From contig CAVNZM010000017.1 of assembly GCA_963693365.1 (NCBI GenBank), positions 3,410,001 through 3,474,000 on the forward strand: a DNA stretch of 64,000 nt, read 5' to 3'. Source of the DNA: Amoebidium appalachense. Its lineage: Eukaryota; Ichthyosporea. The notes under the pieces are model-generated. The model was not told the origin of the DNA, made no database searches, and worked only from the letters and a program-made list of their open reading frames with translations. Of this stretch, positions 27,688 through 40,292 are shown one piece after another (within the stretch, counting starts at the first letter, position 1; each line of letters opens with the position of its first letter). A program made the position numbers and the translations under genes.

Positions 27688-27728
27688 CCAATGGTAGGCC
27701 TGGCTTTTTGCACAGGCTTTGTATAAAG
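27688..27728 (+). promoter_or_regulatory. CCAAT and TATA boxes of secreted-protein gene 1
   Basis: CCAAT at 27688-27692 and TATAAAG at 27722-27728, about 108 bp upstream of the ATG at 27836. Spacing fits transcription starting near 27750. Confidence 0.65.
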
Positions 27729-27835
27729 TATGCCTTTCGGCGTAACTAAGCTCACTCGCTCACTTCTCTTCGGAAGATCAAGCAGTGTGCCAGGATCACT
27801 AGTAGTGTAGAATTGTGTAGCGCCTATCAACTAAA

Positions 27836-28573
27836 ATGTCTAAGTTGGCCTTCGCCGTGTGCGCTGCTGCCGCCATTAGCAGTGCTAGTGCATCGATTGA
27901 GCGTGGTCGTCTGGGCCTCAAGGGTGGCCAGTTTGATGTGCAGGGCTTTGACAACTCAGGCCGCGATATCTTTGGGTTTGACACCAAGGGCATTGACAAG
28001 TGGGGCCGCCCCATCACCGATGGCACGGCCGGCCTGGTAGCCCCCGTGGGCAAGGTCGACCCCCCCACGCCCCAGCCTATCAAGGAGCCCAAGGTCAACC
28101 CCGTCCCGCCATACACGCCCGTGCCCCCCCCTCCCCCCCACACCAGCACACGCACCAAGACCACGGTGGACGTGACCCCCTCGTTCACTCCCATCCCCGT
28201 GACGTACACGTCGGATGGCATCACGACTACCAGCATGTACGTGCCCACCACGGCCATCTACACGGTGCCCACCACGTATGTGCCCCCCGAGCCCACCCCG
28301 TCGCTCAACCCGCAGTGCCAGAGTGTACTGGTGTTCAGCCTCAACACCTGCCCCAATGCCAGCCTCAAGCCCAGCGGCCAGCCCGGCATCAACACGGTCG
28401 GCGACTTCATTGCCTGCCACGGGTTCCGGCAGGAGGTCAACGGGCACGAGTGGCAGTTCCTCAGCTACGGCTGCAACCAGCTCAACGGCCAGCAGCAGGG
28501 CGTGGTCACGGTGCTGGCCTGCGGTATGAGCTACACGTACAAGGAGGTCACCATCGACGTCTTCAAGCCGTAG
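27836..28573 (+). CDS. Secreted Thr/Pro-rich five-cysteine protein, paralogue 1
   Basis: An intronless frame of 245 aa. It opens with a signal peptide (SKLAFAVCAAAAISSASA, cleavage near residue 19-20). A conserved block follows (about 31-74) with GGQFD, GRDIFGFD, KG-DKWGRPITD and TAGLVAPVGK, then a Pro-rich linker with a run of six prolines. A Thr/Pro-rich segment (PSFTPIP, ITTTSM, VPTTAIYTVP, YVPPEPTPSL) suggests O-glycosylation. The C-terminal part has five cysteines, including CQS, the FIACHGF context and YGCN. The second copy at 35814-36515 on the opposite strand keeps all these blocks and all five cysteines. I do not recognise the family. The presence of CCAAT, TATA and AATAAA signals and lack of introns set it apart from neighbouring genes. 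Confidence 0.9.
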   Translation: MSKLAFAVCAAAAISSASASIERGRLGLKGGQFDVQGFDNSGRDIFGFDTKGIDKWGRPITDGTAGLVAPVGKVDPPTPQPIKEPKVNPVPPYTPVPPPPPHTSTRTKTTVDVTPSFTPIPVTYTSDGITTTSMYVPTTAIYTVPTTYVPPEPTPSLNPQCQSVLVFSLNTCPNASLKPSGQPGINTVGDFIACHGFRQEVNGHEWQFLSYGCNQLNGQQQGVVTVLACGMSYTYKEVTIDVFKP

Positions 28574-28776
28574 ATGGGTGTACATGCAGCTGCCGAACAA
28601 ATCCGTGTGAATGTAGAAATACTGCCCGTACCTGCCTGAAGGTGTATATAGCGTGACCTTTGTATGTACTGAAACAAACATGTGTGAACAGTATGATTTG
28701 ATGTTGAATAGTCACCGATGATCGTTTTTCCAGCTCGTAGTGTATCCGATTTCAGACGTAGCCTGCACTGGTGCAG

Positions 28777-28782
28777 AATAAA
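28777..28782 (+). terminator. Poly(A) signal of secreted-protein gene 1
   Basis: AATAAA about 204 nt after the stop codon, followed within 10 bp by a genomic A-run (28790-28799). Confidence 0.7.
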
Positions 28783-28799
28783 ACGCACGAAAAAAAAAA

Positions 28800-30280
28800 G
28801 CATGTTGCTTGGTCTAACACCACTCTAGCACATTACTACTTCCTATGGCAATCGTTAACAGCTTTCACTTACACTGCCTGAGCGCCAAACTCACACACGT
28901 GCACACGACACATACCGTCACACACACACACGCACATGCACACAAACACAAAAACGTAAACGAAGCATACTGTGCATACACGTCCCAACGATGATGGGGC
29001 ACACAGGGCGCTCCATCCTTGCACACATGCTACACACGCGCGCGCACACAAAACACACACACACACACACATGCACACACGTTCACATATCCACACATAC
29101 ACACACATACGTACATATTCAAATTCGCGACCACACATCACAGAGTGTCGCACACCGCGTACGTCACACGCACCACACACACCCACACGTCGCACGTGTG
29201 CACCACACATACACACACACACACAACGTACACGCATTTCAATGTACACACGCACTTGCTCACACACATGCTTTTGCGAGTTCACGCATTGTGGCTCTGG
29301 AATAATGCCACCCACCTAACCATGCAGATTCTACACGGCGCACACACAAGATTTCATGATTGCTCTCATCCCCCCAACCCCTCCAGCAGCAAACACACTG
29401 GCTAGATCCAGACGATACACATGGTATATCCCATAGCCCCCGATGCAAGCGACCCGAAAGGGTGCACTTGCCTTGCGCAAAAGTATGAGTTTCTTGGTTT
29501 GGGAGGGGGGGAAGGGGGGGAAGGGGGGGGGGGGGGGGAGTGGGGGGGGGGGATAGCTGTGTATCAAGAAGTATATGTGGGGGGAGGAAGGAGGGGATTG
29601 GGATTGCAGATGGGCTGATGCGATGAGGAAAGGAGGGAGCAGTGGAGAATAGAGGGGCATATTCAGTGTGCAGGCACACACATGGTTGGACTGGCTGGCT
29701 GCAGCAGGGCCTAGAGGACCATTTATGGTCCATCTACCCCCACCACCAATGGCCTCACAAGCAGCCATCCACCACACATCCCTGCAGCCTCCCATCTACC
29801 TGCACTATGGTGACCCCTGCACCCGCCTACCCTATAGCCCACTCACCCACCCACCCTCTAGCCCACTCACTCACCCACCCACCCACCCAACTTGCTGATG
29901 CAAAGTGAAGTGCCTGGCCAGTCTGACGGGGGCATGTGTGTGTGTAGCTGAACATGTGGTCAGGGGGGGAGGGGGGAGAAGGGGGGCTAGGGGAGCGGGA
30001 ATGGAGGGAGGCGGAGAGGGGATCAGTACGACGGACTCAAAATAGTGCACCAGGGCTAGGGGGGGAGGGAGGTGGGACGGTTGTGGTTGTGTTGATGGCG
30101 GTGGGTTGGGGCTGCTCGTTACAGTGCCCAGGGAGTGTGGCTGCACGTGTGGCATTGGGGGGGGCCTGATTGGCTGCAGATCAGGTGAGGCTGTGGGGTC
30201 CATGATCATTGGTCAGTGGCTGCCATCGAGACACAACTGGGCTGTCACTTCTTGCAGAGACAGGGTGGTCCGTGTGTGTG
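28800..30280. other. Intergenic, CA-rich and G-rich patches
   Basis: Interrupted CACA/CACG DNA at 28915-29265, G-rich DNA at 29500-29600 and 29955-30085, CCAC repeats near 29845-29890. No gene recognised. Confidence 0.45.
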
Positions 30281-30361
30281 TTGATGTTTGTGTGTGTGTG
30301 TGTGCTTGTGCGTGCACGGTGTGTGTGTGTGTGTGTGTGCGTGTGTGTGTGTGTGTGCACG

Positions 30362-30396
<35 letters not shown>

Positions 30397-30443
30397 CGTG
30401 CGTGCGTGTGCGTGCGTGCGTGCGTGCGTGTGTGTGTGTGCGC

Positions 30444-30511
<68 letters not shown>

Positions 30512-30515
30512 ACGT
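30281..30515 (+). repeat. (TG)n with GCGTGCGT segment
   Basis: TG repeats interrupted by gtgcacgg and a GCGTGCGT block (30390-30430), then nearly pure TG to about 30508. Confidence 0.95.
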
Positions 30516-32120
30516 CTGCGTGTGGCCATGTATGTGTGACAATTTTTTTCAGGGGCAATTGTGACCGTGTGCACGGTTTGGCCCCTTCCATTCGAACCCT
30601 GCCCCTCCTTCCCCCAGCCCCCCATGCGCCTCTCCCATCCTCCCTCCCCCCCCCCCCCCTTCCCCCCACGTTCCCCCCTCCCAACCCTCCCTCCTCCTCC
30701 TCCAAGGGGAAAATACTCAGCCTCCCAACTTCCATGTATTTAGAGGCCATGGAACGGCCGGCAAAAGCGTGTCTATTTCCCGTCCCCAACTCCAACAACA
30801 ACAAAAAAATACCACCCCCCCCCCCCCCCCCCCCCCCAGCCCATACCCCCCCCCCCCCCCCCCCCTCCCGGCCCATACCCCCCCCCCTCCCAGCCCATCC
30901 CCCCCCCCCTTCCCCCCCTCTCTCCGTGAAACATAGCATTTACTTCGAACTGCCCCTCTGAAGACAAATCCCCCCCCCCCCCCCCCCCCCCCCCCCTTTC
31001 TCCCTTCTTGACACAAAGCATCCCCCCGTCCTATCACTTCACTGTTTATCTGCCAAACCTTATGGAATGCATGGAATTTCTTCTGGTATGCACCAGACTC
31101 AAGCAGACAACAGGGTGTTGAACACTAGAAGAATGCTGTGGGTATGGAACTATCTCAGACTTTAACTTACACTGCAGTCTGTCCGGTCCTTTATTTGCCG
31201 GGACAGTCAATAGTGTCCGGATATTTGCACGACCGTACCGTGTGCCTATGGTCAAGGATAAGAAAGACACCTCTCAACTGTCTGCTACAGCCAAATGTGC
31301 ACACAAAAGCCCATTAAAACCCTCAGGGGGAGTAACCCCCGCATGCTACACTGACTGCTTTGGTACCTGAGCCCCCCATCGCCTTCTCTATTCACCTACT
31401 GCTCCATCCACCCCCTCCCTCCCCCTCCCCATCTCCCTCACGCTTTACCCACTAATACGTACCATCTACGAGAAAACACTTTTTGTTTTTTGAATTTTCG
31501 ACCCATCGCAGCGATCGAAACCCCCTCGACCCTATACTTAAATGAAAGCTATTTTTTTGCTTTATCGAGCGGTACCATTGGTTCGTTAGCAACGCGCGAA
31601 CAGAAAAAGTTTATTATGATGTATGAGTTTTTCATTAAAGAACTATTGTCACCAGATGACTATTGAATTTGAGACTAGGCATCGACCAATCATCAATTCA
31701 ATTTGGTCTTAGATCAAACTATTAATTCAATAGTGTAAATTGCTAACCATGGAATTTTTTAGTTCGATCAATCGATGCCGATCAGACTTTGACTTCGGAG
31801 TGTCTTCTCGTGGAAGGTGCATATAGACGATATTCCCATCTGCCTCCCTTGCTGGCTTGGCCTTATCCATCCGTTCGTCTTTAGACTTGTGAATCCTAGA
31901 AAGACCCTATCTCATTCCTCCCCCACCTATCCTCTCCTCCTCCCCCGTTATCCCCTCTGCCTTTCTTTCATCCTAGTCCACCACCACTACCATCTCCAAC
32001 ACACACACATGTAAACACATCCCCCCCCCCCCCCCCTCCTCCTTCTCCCCCCCCCCCCCTCCCCCTCCTCCAACCCCCCTCCCCCCGACACCACCCATCC
32101 ACCCAACCACCTTCCACTCT
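30516..32120. other. Intergenic with C-rich tracts
   Basis: C-runs at 30640-30665, 30815-30870 and 30969-30997, then AT-richer unique DNA (31040-31980) and C-rich DNA at 32018-32092. No gene recognised. Confidence 0.45.
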
Positions 32121-32124
32121 CCCC

Positions 32125-32167
32125 TTCAAACACACACACACACACACCATACACACACACGCGCGCG

Positions 32168-32222
<55 letters not shown>

Positions 32223-32227
32223 CCGTT

Positions 32228-32264
<37 letters not shown>
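32125..32264 (+). repeat. (CA)n and C-run
   Basis: CA repeat from about 32127 to 32221, interrupted by GCGCGCG, then a C tract of about 35 bp (32230-32264). Confidence 0.95.
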
Positions 32265-32266
<2 letters not shown>

Positions 32267-33201
32267 ACACGCACACAACCCCAAGCACCCGAAGGCAGGG
32301 TTCCAAAATGTGAGCACATACCAGAATCGAGTGGTAGCTGATCCGACTTGCCGGGCCTACTCAACGCTCAACAACGCTAGCAACATGCTTGGCGGCAATC
32401 TAAACGTATCATAGTTTGTGTTTTCTCATCCCCCCCCCCCTCCCCCTCCTCCCTTCCTGTGTGGTTCAGGGCTTTGCTGTAGGGAGCAGCTGGTGGCTTA
32501 GTCTGTGACTTTGGCTGTCAGTATGTGGGTGGGTAAGGTTGCTAGCAGTGAATCTAAAGAGAAACAGGGGCTATGGAATGCATGCCACCTTCAGTGGCCT
32601 ATGTCTCCTTATTCTTTCATTCAATACAGACACACATGGATATCCCATCTCTTCCCCTTCTTCCCTAGCCCCTGCTCTTGAGGTCCCCTCTCCTCCATCC
32701 CCCCATCCCTCCTTCCCGCCATCCCTCCATTCCACACACACACAGACATACATACAGCACGTGTACATGCGTACGTCCGCTAAGGTCGGGAAAAGGCCAT
32801 ATCCCCACATCTGAAGTTATGGTCGTGCCACACAGTGGTTGGTTGATCTAGTTTAGATGGAGCACATGTAGTGTTGGGGCCAGGACCTTTGCTGCCAGGT
32901 GCATGGGCCTGCCTAGCACACCCTCTTTCAACCAACATGCTATTCCCTGCAACCCTGCCCTACTACCGACCCTTGCCAAGATGCCAACACCCCACAAATC
33001 CCCCCCCCCCCCCCCCCCCCCCCCCCCCACGCACACACACACACACACGTGCACGTGCAGGCATGTTGCCCCCCAGCCATGCAAGACCAAGCTTTGCAAT
33101 AGCAATGGGTGTGGGCCCATGACCATCGCATGGGGCAGCAGGAGACAAACCCACTTCCAGGTGTGAGAGGGAGAGGTGACAGTGGCCGTGCCGACATCCC
33201 C

Positions 33202-33238
<37 letters not shown>

Positions 33239-34220
33239 CCTTCCTCCGTCCCCCCCTTCCTCCCCGTCACACACACAGACACATATACAACACCTTCCCA
33301 ACCCTGCGCCCGAGACCCACATCTTTGCACCAGAATCACGATTTAGAATCTCGAACTCTTCGTGCCTGTCTCGGGCCGTCCCTTCACCATTACCTGTGTG
33401 TGTGTTTGGGCGCCTGTGGTGGTTGAGGTGGGGCGGAGGGGTTGGGAGGCGGGGTTGTTAAGTACCCAGCATCTGTTACGTCTCCTTCTCGTACTTGGAT
33501 GGTTTTGTTCTCCTATAGGGCAAGTGTTAATGGCGAGGATTATGTTTCATTGCACGCGAATAACGGTAGGTATGGGCTGAAGTACAGGTTATATAATCAA
33601 TGTGTTTGCGTGCTTGTGTGCACGTTGGTGTTACAGGAAGCGTGGTTGCTGTGTATGTGTCCCCCAGGTTAGGCAAAGACGGGCCGGCGGGCAAGGGGGG
33701 TGAAGGGGGGGGAGAGAGAGGGTGAGAAAGGAGGGGGGCGGGAAAGAGTGATGTGTTTGTCTGGGAGGGGAAAGGGGGGGGAGGTGGGGGAGGGGGGGCA
33801 GGCAAGATACCAAAACAGTGCATGGGCAGGCTTCGGCATGCCTGTGGTGCACATGAACAAGTCAGTGTTGGTGGGCCAGCAGGGCGGTGGGTGTGCACAT
33901 GGTAGTGCTCACTCACTGCAAGGGGACAAGGCATGTGCCTTAGACAGAGCCAGCAGTCAGCATAGGGACAGGCACAGTGCTGATAAGTGCTGCATCCAGG
34001 GGTGGTGCATGCCACAGCACCCTTATTGCTGGCCTGCCACAGATATCTCCCCTCCACGGTTGTGCTCATTCGCCTACGGTCCTACACGGGCACTTGTGGT
34101 AGCAGTGGGGGGGGTTCAGGGCAGAAGAATGCAGCACAGGCGCACACGGCAGGAGCACTATGTGTTGTTGCTTACGTGCACCTACATCATCTCCCATCTT
34201 CCCCTTCCCCACCTGCCCTC
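32265..34220. other. Intergenic; weak exon-like signal only
   Basis: C-runs at 33000-33028 and 33195-33234 and G-rich DNA at 33690-33800. A short open segment bounded by tatag and gtaggt (about 33522-33567) was considered as an exon but is unsupported. No gene recognised. Confidence 0.4.
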
Positions 34221-34224
34221 CAGT

Positions 34225-34277
34225 GCGCACACACCCACACACACGCGCGCGCACACACCCACACGCACACACACAAC

Positions 34278-34373
<96 letters not shown>

Positions 34374-34580
34374 CGCACACACACACACACACAGTGCGCG
34401 CGCACACACGCAACGCTCGGAACGTGAGCACACACACGCCCGCACACACACATGCATACACATGCACATGCACACGCGCACACACACACATGCGCGCGCA
34501 TGCGCACATGCACACTCACACACGCACACACACACGCACACGCGCACACGCAACGCGCGCGCACACACACACACACGCAC
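34225..34580 (+). repeat. (CA)n with GCGC-rich interruptions
   Basis: Pure CA at about 34276-34365, flanked on both sides by CACG and GCGCGC words. Confidence 0.95.
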
Positions 34581-35813
34581 GGTTGGCTTTCTTTCCAAAT
34601 GTAATAGAAAAAAACCGTCTGAGCATGGGACCTATGCACGTTCCTTTGGGACCACTAACTCTCGTGCTCGTGCATATTTGGGTGGGTCAGTGGGTGAACT
34701 GCGCGGTCTATGTGCGTGTGCGAGTGTGTGTGCGGCATGTGGCAAGGGGTGTGTGCACGTGCCTGTGTTCGGTAATTTCTGTGTCCGTGCATGCTGCCAG
34801 CCACACATGTGTGTCACCATTGCCTGGGGTGGTTGGCCTTTGCAGCAATCGAGTACCACCAGCCTAATAGCGGAGGTGTCATCCCCAGGCGTTCATTTCT
34901 CAGTCAGGGTCGGAGTGGTGCAAATGCATAAGTTTATATGGGTGCCCTTAAATCACATGCGACACACATAGACCCATCTCTCCGAGTATCATGAACACAC
35001 AAACAAACACACTGCAATTTTCTGACGGCCATACATAGCAATGATGTACGGATGTTTTTGTAACACAGTAGAATACACCCATGCACGCACACCCTTCCAG
35101 TAAACACAATGCACTTGCACGAGCACAATACAGGGGCAGCACATAGATGGTGAGGCACACACAGGCATATTTACACGACGGGGGCACGGCCCGAAGCACA
35201 TACGTCAGAAAGGAAATAATGTGACGTTCCACACAATCACCTGAACCAAATGTAACCTACTGCAGATCAGTGAAACACAAGTGCCCGAAGTCCTATACAC
35301 CACAAGGCCATGTGGCACATTGTTAGTCCTAGTGTTGCTGCTACACGATCGTAGTAGATGCCCTGCACACAACACTTATAGTACCCGTGTCCACATGCGC
35401 ACACAAACAACACAGTCCGTGCACACAGTACTCGCCGTGCTGCAAGATGAGTAATGATGAAGAACGTGTTTTGGATTGATTAACGGGAGGCCTAAAATGT
35501 GCATGTACACAAAACAGGCATGCTCTGAGGCCATTATGTGTTGGTCTGCTCCCTTCTGGGCCATATGTGCAATTCGTGCGGTTTCAAATGTTGGACCATG
35601 CGTGCAATTCGTTTCGTTTTTAATGTTGGGCCTGCACCAGTGCAGTGCATGGCTGACTTCAGCCAATCTCAACAGTTTGTCTGTTTTGTTTACATATGCT
35701 ACACTATGCTTTACATCGCAGTAGTACCTACAAAAAGGCTATACACACACAAGCTAGCAACACACTCCTGCCCGGCTACACGACATGAGACACCTAACAG
35801 GGGCATGGGGCGC
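34581..35813. other. Intergenic, 3' flank of secreted-protein gene 2
   Basis: Unique DNA without a recognisable gene. ATTAAA on the minus strand near 35612-35617 could be the poly(A) signal of the gene ending at 35814. Confidence 0.4.
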
Positions 35814-36515
35814 CTAGTAGGTGATGTCGAACTTCCTGTAGGGCGTTGGGTCGTTGCAGACGAGCACCGTGACGATGCCGGTGTTGCCGGCGGCCTTGTT
35901 GCAGGCGTAGCTGAGGAACTGCCACTCGCCATGGATGTGGGCGCGGAAGCCGTCGCAGGCCAGGAAGTCGCCCAGCGTGTTGATGCCCGGCTTGCCGCTG
36001 GGCTTCATGCTGTCCGTCGGGCACTGGCCCGTGGGCAGCTGGTACACGTAGATGCTCTGGCACTGAGGCTTGAGAGACGGCGTGGGCTCGGGGGGCACGT
36101 ACGTGGGGGGCACCGTGTAGATGGCCGTGGTGGGCACGAACATGCTGGTAGTGGTGATGGTGCCCGTCGTGAGCGTGATGGGGATGGGCGTGAAGGAGGG
36201 CTCGACGGACACCGTGTGCTTGGGCTTGGTGGGCTTCTTGGGGGGGGGAGGGGGAGGGTAGTGGTGCTTGCTCTCACCCGCACCAGCGGCGGCGGGCTCG
36301 TCGGCCTTGCCCACGGGGGCAACCAGGCCGGCCGTGGAGTCGGTGATGGGGCGACCCCACTTGTCGACGCCCTTGTTGTCAAAGCCAAAGATATCGCGGC
36401 CGGCAGAATCCATGCCGTTCATATCGAACTGCCCACCCTTGACACCCAGGCGGGCACGATCAGCGCTCACGGCGCAAACAACGGCGGCAGCGCAAGCAAG
36501 TGAGAGGACCTTCAT
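35814..36515 (-). CDS. Secreted Thr/Pro-rich five-cysteine protein, paralogue 2
   Basis: An intronless frame of 233 aa with signal peptide (KVLSLACAAAVVCAVSA, cleavage near residue 18). It shares with paralogue 1 the order GGQFD, GRDIFGFD, DKWGRPITD, TAGLVAPVGK, a six-proline run, PSFTPIPI, VPTTAIYTVP, YVPPEPTPSL and the five-cysteine C-terminal part (CQS, LACDGF, YACN). The Pro-rich linker differs most: here it has KKPTKPKHT and is preceded by an Ala/Gly-rich stretch. The last residues also diverge. The ATG at 36515 follows a TATA box by about 100 bp. Function unknown; a secreted structural, mucin-like or matrix protein is a reasonable inference, not a demonstrated one. Confidence 0.9.
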   Translation of the reverse strand: MKVLSLACAAAVVCAVSADRARLGVKGGQFDMNGMDSAGRDIFGFDNKGVDKWGRPITDSTAGLVAPVGKADEPAAAGAGESKHHYPPPPPPKKPTKPKHTVSVEPSFTPIPITLTTGTITTTSMFVPTTAIYTVPPTYVPPEPTPSLKPQCQSIYVYQLPTGQCPTDSMKPSGKPGINTLGDFLACDGFRAHIHGEWQFLSYACNKAAGNTGIVTVLVCNDPTPYRKFDITY

Positions 36516-36612
36516 TTTCGTATGGTTGAGGGGGTTAAAGGAACACGTCCGGACAGCTAACAAGCTAAGGCTGAGTTGCTACGGTGTGTACCCTGATCTG
36601 GCATGGCATCGG

Positions 36613-36655
36613 TTTATATAGGTGCCTTCGCCGTGAGGCCGCGCGATGTGATTGG
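36613..36655 (-). promoter_or_regulatory. TATA and CCAAT boxes of secreted-protein gene 2
   Basis: On the minus strand TATATAAA occupies 36613-36620, about 98 bp before the ATG. A CCAAT word lies about 30 bp further upstream (near 36650). The arrangement and spacing match gene 1. Confidence 0.65.
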
Positions 36656-37963
<1,308 letters not shown>

Positions 37964-38217
37964 CCATCCGGAAAAAGCCTTGGCCAAAGCGGGAGCCTTT
38001 GCCTTGGAGCCTTTGTGACTGAGTGCACGTGAGATTTCGTTCGAGAGACAAGAGAAGAATGATGCGGAGAGAGAACGCTCTAACAGATTAAGCCAGAGGA
38101 GAGGGAGCCGCTGGTCGAGAGATAGAGAACTTATATATGTTAGCCAGCAGAGGCTTAACAGGACGTGTACACAAAGAGAGACCATATCGTGTATGGTTTG
38201 AGCTTCCGCAAACGTGG

Positions 38218-38397
<180 letters not shown>

Positions 38398-38500
38398 ATG
38401 TGTGTTAGAGCAAGTTCTGACTAAACAAAAAAAGCAGTCTCACAGACAAACGCTGGAATGGAAACGAAGAAGGCTGACTTAGTTAGAAAGTGACGAGCGA

Positions 38501-38680
38501 ATGCCGGCGGGGGTTCCGAACCGGTTTGTGAACCTTCTCCCCGCCATCGACATGTTGGTGATTGCTACTACAGGAGTCATTCAGAATAATGATTTCACCT
38601 CTGAAGATAATTTAGTACTAGATTTTTTGAAAAAAATCAAGATTATAGGGGCTACTGTACTGAGCCTGGTTGGAAAATAG
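38501..38680 (+). other. Short reading frame (59 aa), unknown
   Basis: Starts MPAGVPNRFVNLLPAIDMLV and ends KKIKIIGATVLSLVGK. Its opening is loosely like the frame at 37049 (MPA...LL...D). No homologue recognised. It lies about 0.3 kb upstream of a LINE-like tail at 38985, so it may be transposon debris. Confidence 0.3.
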
Positions 38681-38707
38681 CATAACGGGAACGGGGGGAG
38701 GGGGGAA

Positions 38708-38741
<34 letters not shown>

Positions 38742-38984
38742 GGTGGCGATCCCTGTGCCCTTTAGAAAAAAGCTCAAGTGCACTTGGCAGATCATATTTC
38801 TTTTCTGATTAGCTTGAAGTTCTTCGGATGCTTTTGCTTCGTTACCAATCAATAGACCGAAAAGTGAATGTGTGCCTCCTGCCGGCGTGGCTGGGGTAGT
38901 AGCCCTGGGCAAAGTGTGTACTTATAGTTAGGTTGTAAAGGATGGTTTAGCGTAGCTGAACTCATAGATAGCACCTCAACTAGT

Positions 38985-39075
38985 GTACTCTCGGTGCTGT
39001 GTGGTAGACGGTAGTTTCCCTAGAGGGCCTGAAAAGGCCCTCCGGGAACAAAACGTGATAAAATAAATAAATAAA
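38985..39075 (+). mobile_element. Retroelement-like 3' tail, copy 1
   Basis: Reads ctctcggtgctgtgtgg, agacggtagttt, a hairpin (gggcct-gaaa-aggccc), ctccgggaacaaaacg, then an AAATAAATAAATAAA tail. A second copy is at 40206-40292. The hairpin plus A-rich tail resembles LINE/SINE 3' ends. Confidence 0.55.
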
Positions 39076-39157
39076 AAATGTATGTATGTGTGACACTGTG
39101 TGTGTGGAATACACGTGTGTGTGACACTGTGTGCGCGCTCGCTCTCGTGTGTGTGTG

Positions 39158-39475
<318 letters not shown>

Positions 39476-39722
39476 GTGCGTGCGTGTCACAGGTTAAGAA
39501 AGAGTGTGGCCATGTTAATGCCCTAATCAATACTCTCCTGTGCACCTTAAGGTTCCTGTGCGAAGATGTTGCATGTCTGCTGTGTGTGAATGTCGATTCT
39601 GTGTTTGTCACTGGGTGTGGTTTTGTGTGTGTTTTGTGTGAATGTGTGTGTGTCACAATGTGCTTGTGTATGTGTCCGTGTCACGGTGCATGGCCGGGTG
39701 TGTGTGTATTTGTGTGTTGTGT

Positions 39723-39905
39723 CCCCCCCCCCCCCCCCAAAAAAAAAAAAAAATAAAAATAAAAAAAGAGCAGCTCCCGCTACGTAGCACAGAAAAAGGA
39801 CTCACATGTGCACCCGGGCCGGAGGGGGGGAAGGGGGGGGGGGGGGGGGGGGGGGGGGAGGGGGGGGGGGGGGGAGGGGGGGGGGGGGGGGGGGGGGGGG
39901 GGAGG
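39723..39905 (+). repeat. C/A-run junction and long G-run cluster
   Basis: A C-run of about 16 joins an A-run of about 15 (39723-39753). After unique sequence there is an almost uninterrupted G tract of about 80 bp (39823-39905). Confidence 0.95.
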
Positions 39906-40205
39906 GTAAATAAGTTAATGACCCCTACGACCGAAAAACCTTAAGATTCCAAACCCTAAATCGAGTTAACCTGTTATCTTAACAGTGAGTGACCCCTGTA
40001 CATAGACACGGCCCCTGGACTAGGCCTCAGGAACCGATATAACAACAATTCAAGTTTCTTGAATATCACTATGTTCATGTCCAACCCTCTCCAGCACTCA
40101 CATTGCACAAACGTTTTTCAAAGATGATATCAACGTTTTTCAGTACTGTTGGTTGTTCCATTAGACGGAACTTTCTGAGATGTTTTATGGACACCCTAGC
40201 TAGAG

Positions 40206-40292
40206 TACTGTCGGTGCTGGGTGGAAGACGGTAGTTCCCCCTGAGGGCCCCTAGGGGTACCTCCGGGAACAAAACGAGATAAAATAAAAAAA
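40206..40292 (+). mobile_element. Retroelement-like 3' tail, copy 2
   Basis: gtcggtgctgggtgg, agacggtagttcc, hairpin (gggcccctaggggtacc region), ctccgggaacaaaacgag, then ATAAAATAAAAAAA. Aligns with 38991-39075 with small indels. Confidence 0.55.

Noticed and set aside
33522-33567. Exon-like open segment VNGEDYVSLHANNG bounded by tatag and gtaggt, slightly reminiscent of fascin-type beta-trefoil repeats
   Set aside because: No neighbouring exon continues the pattern, and the match is a few residues only.
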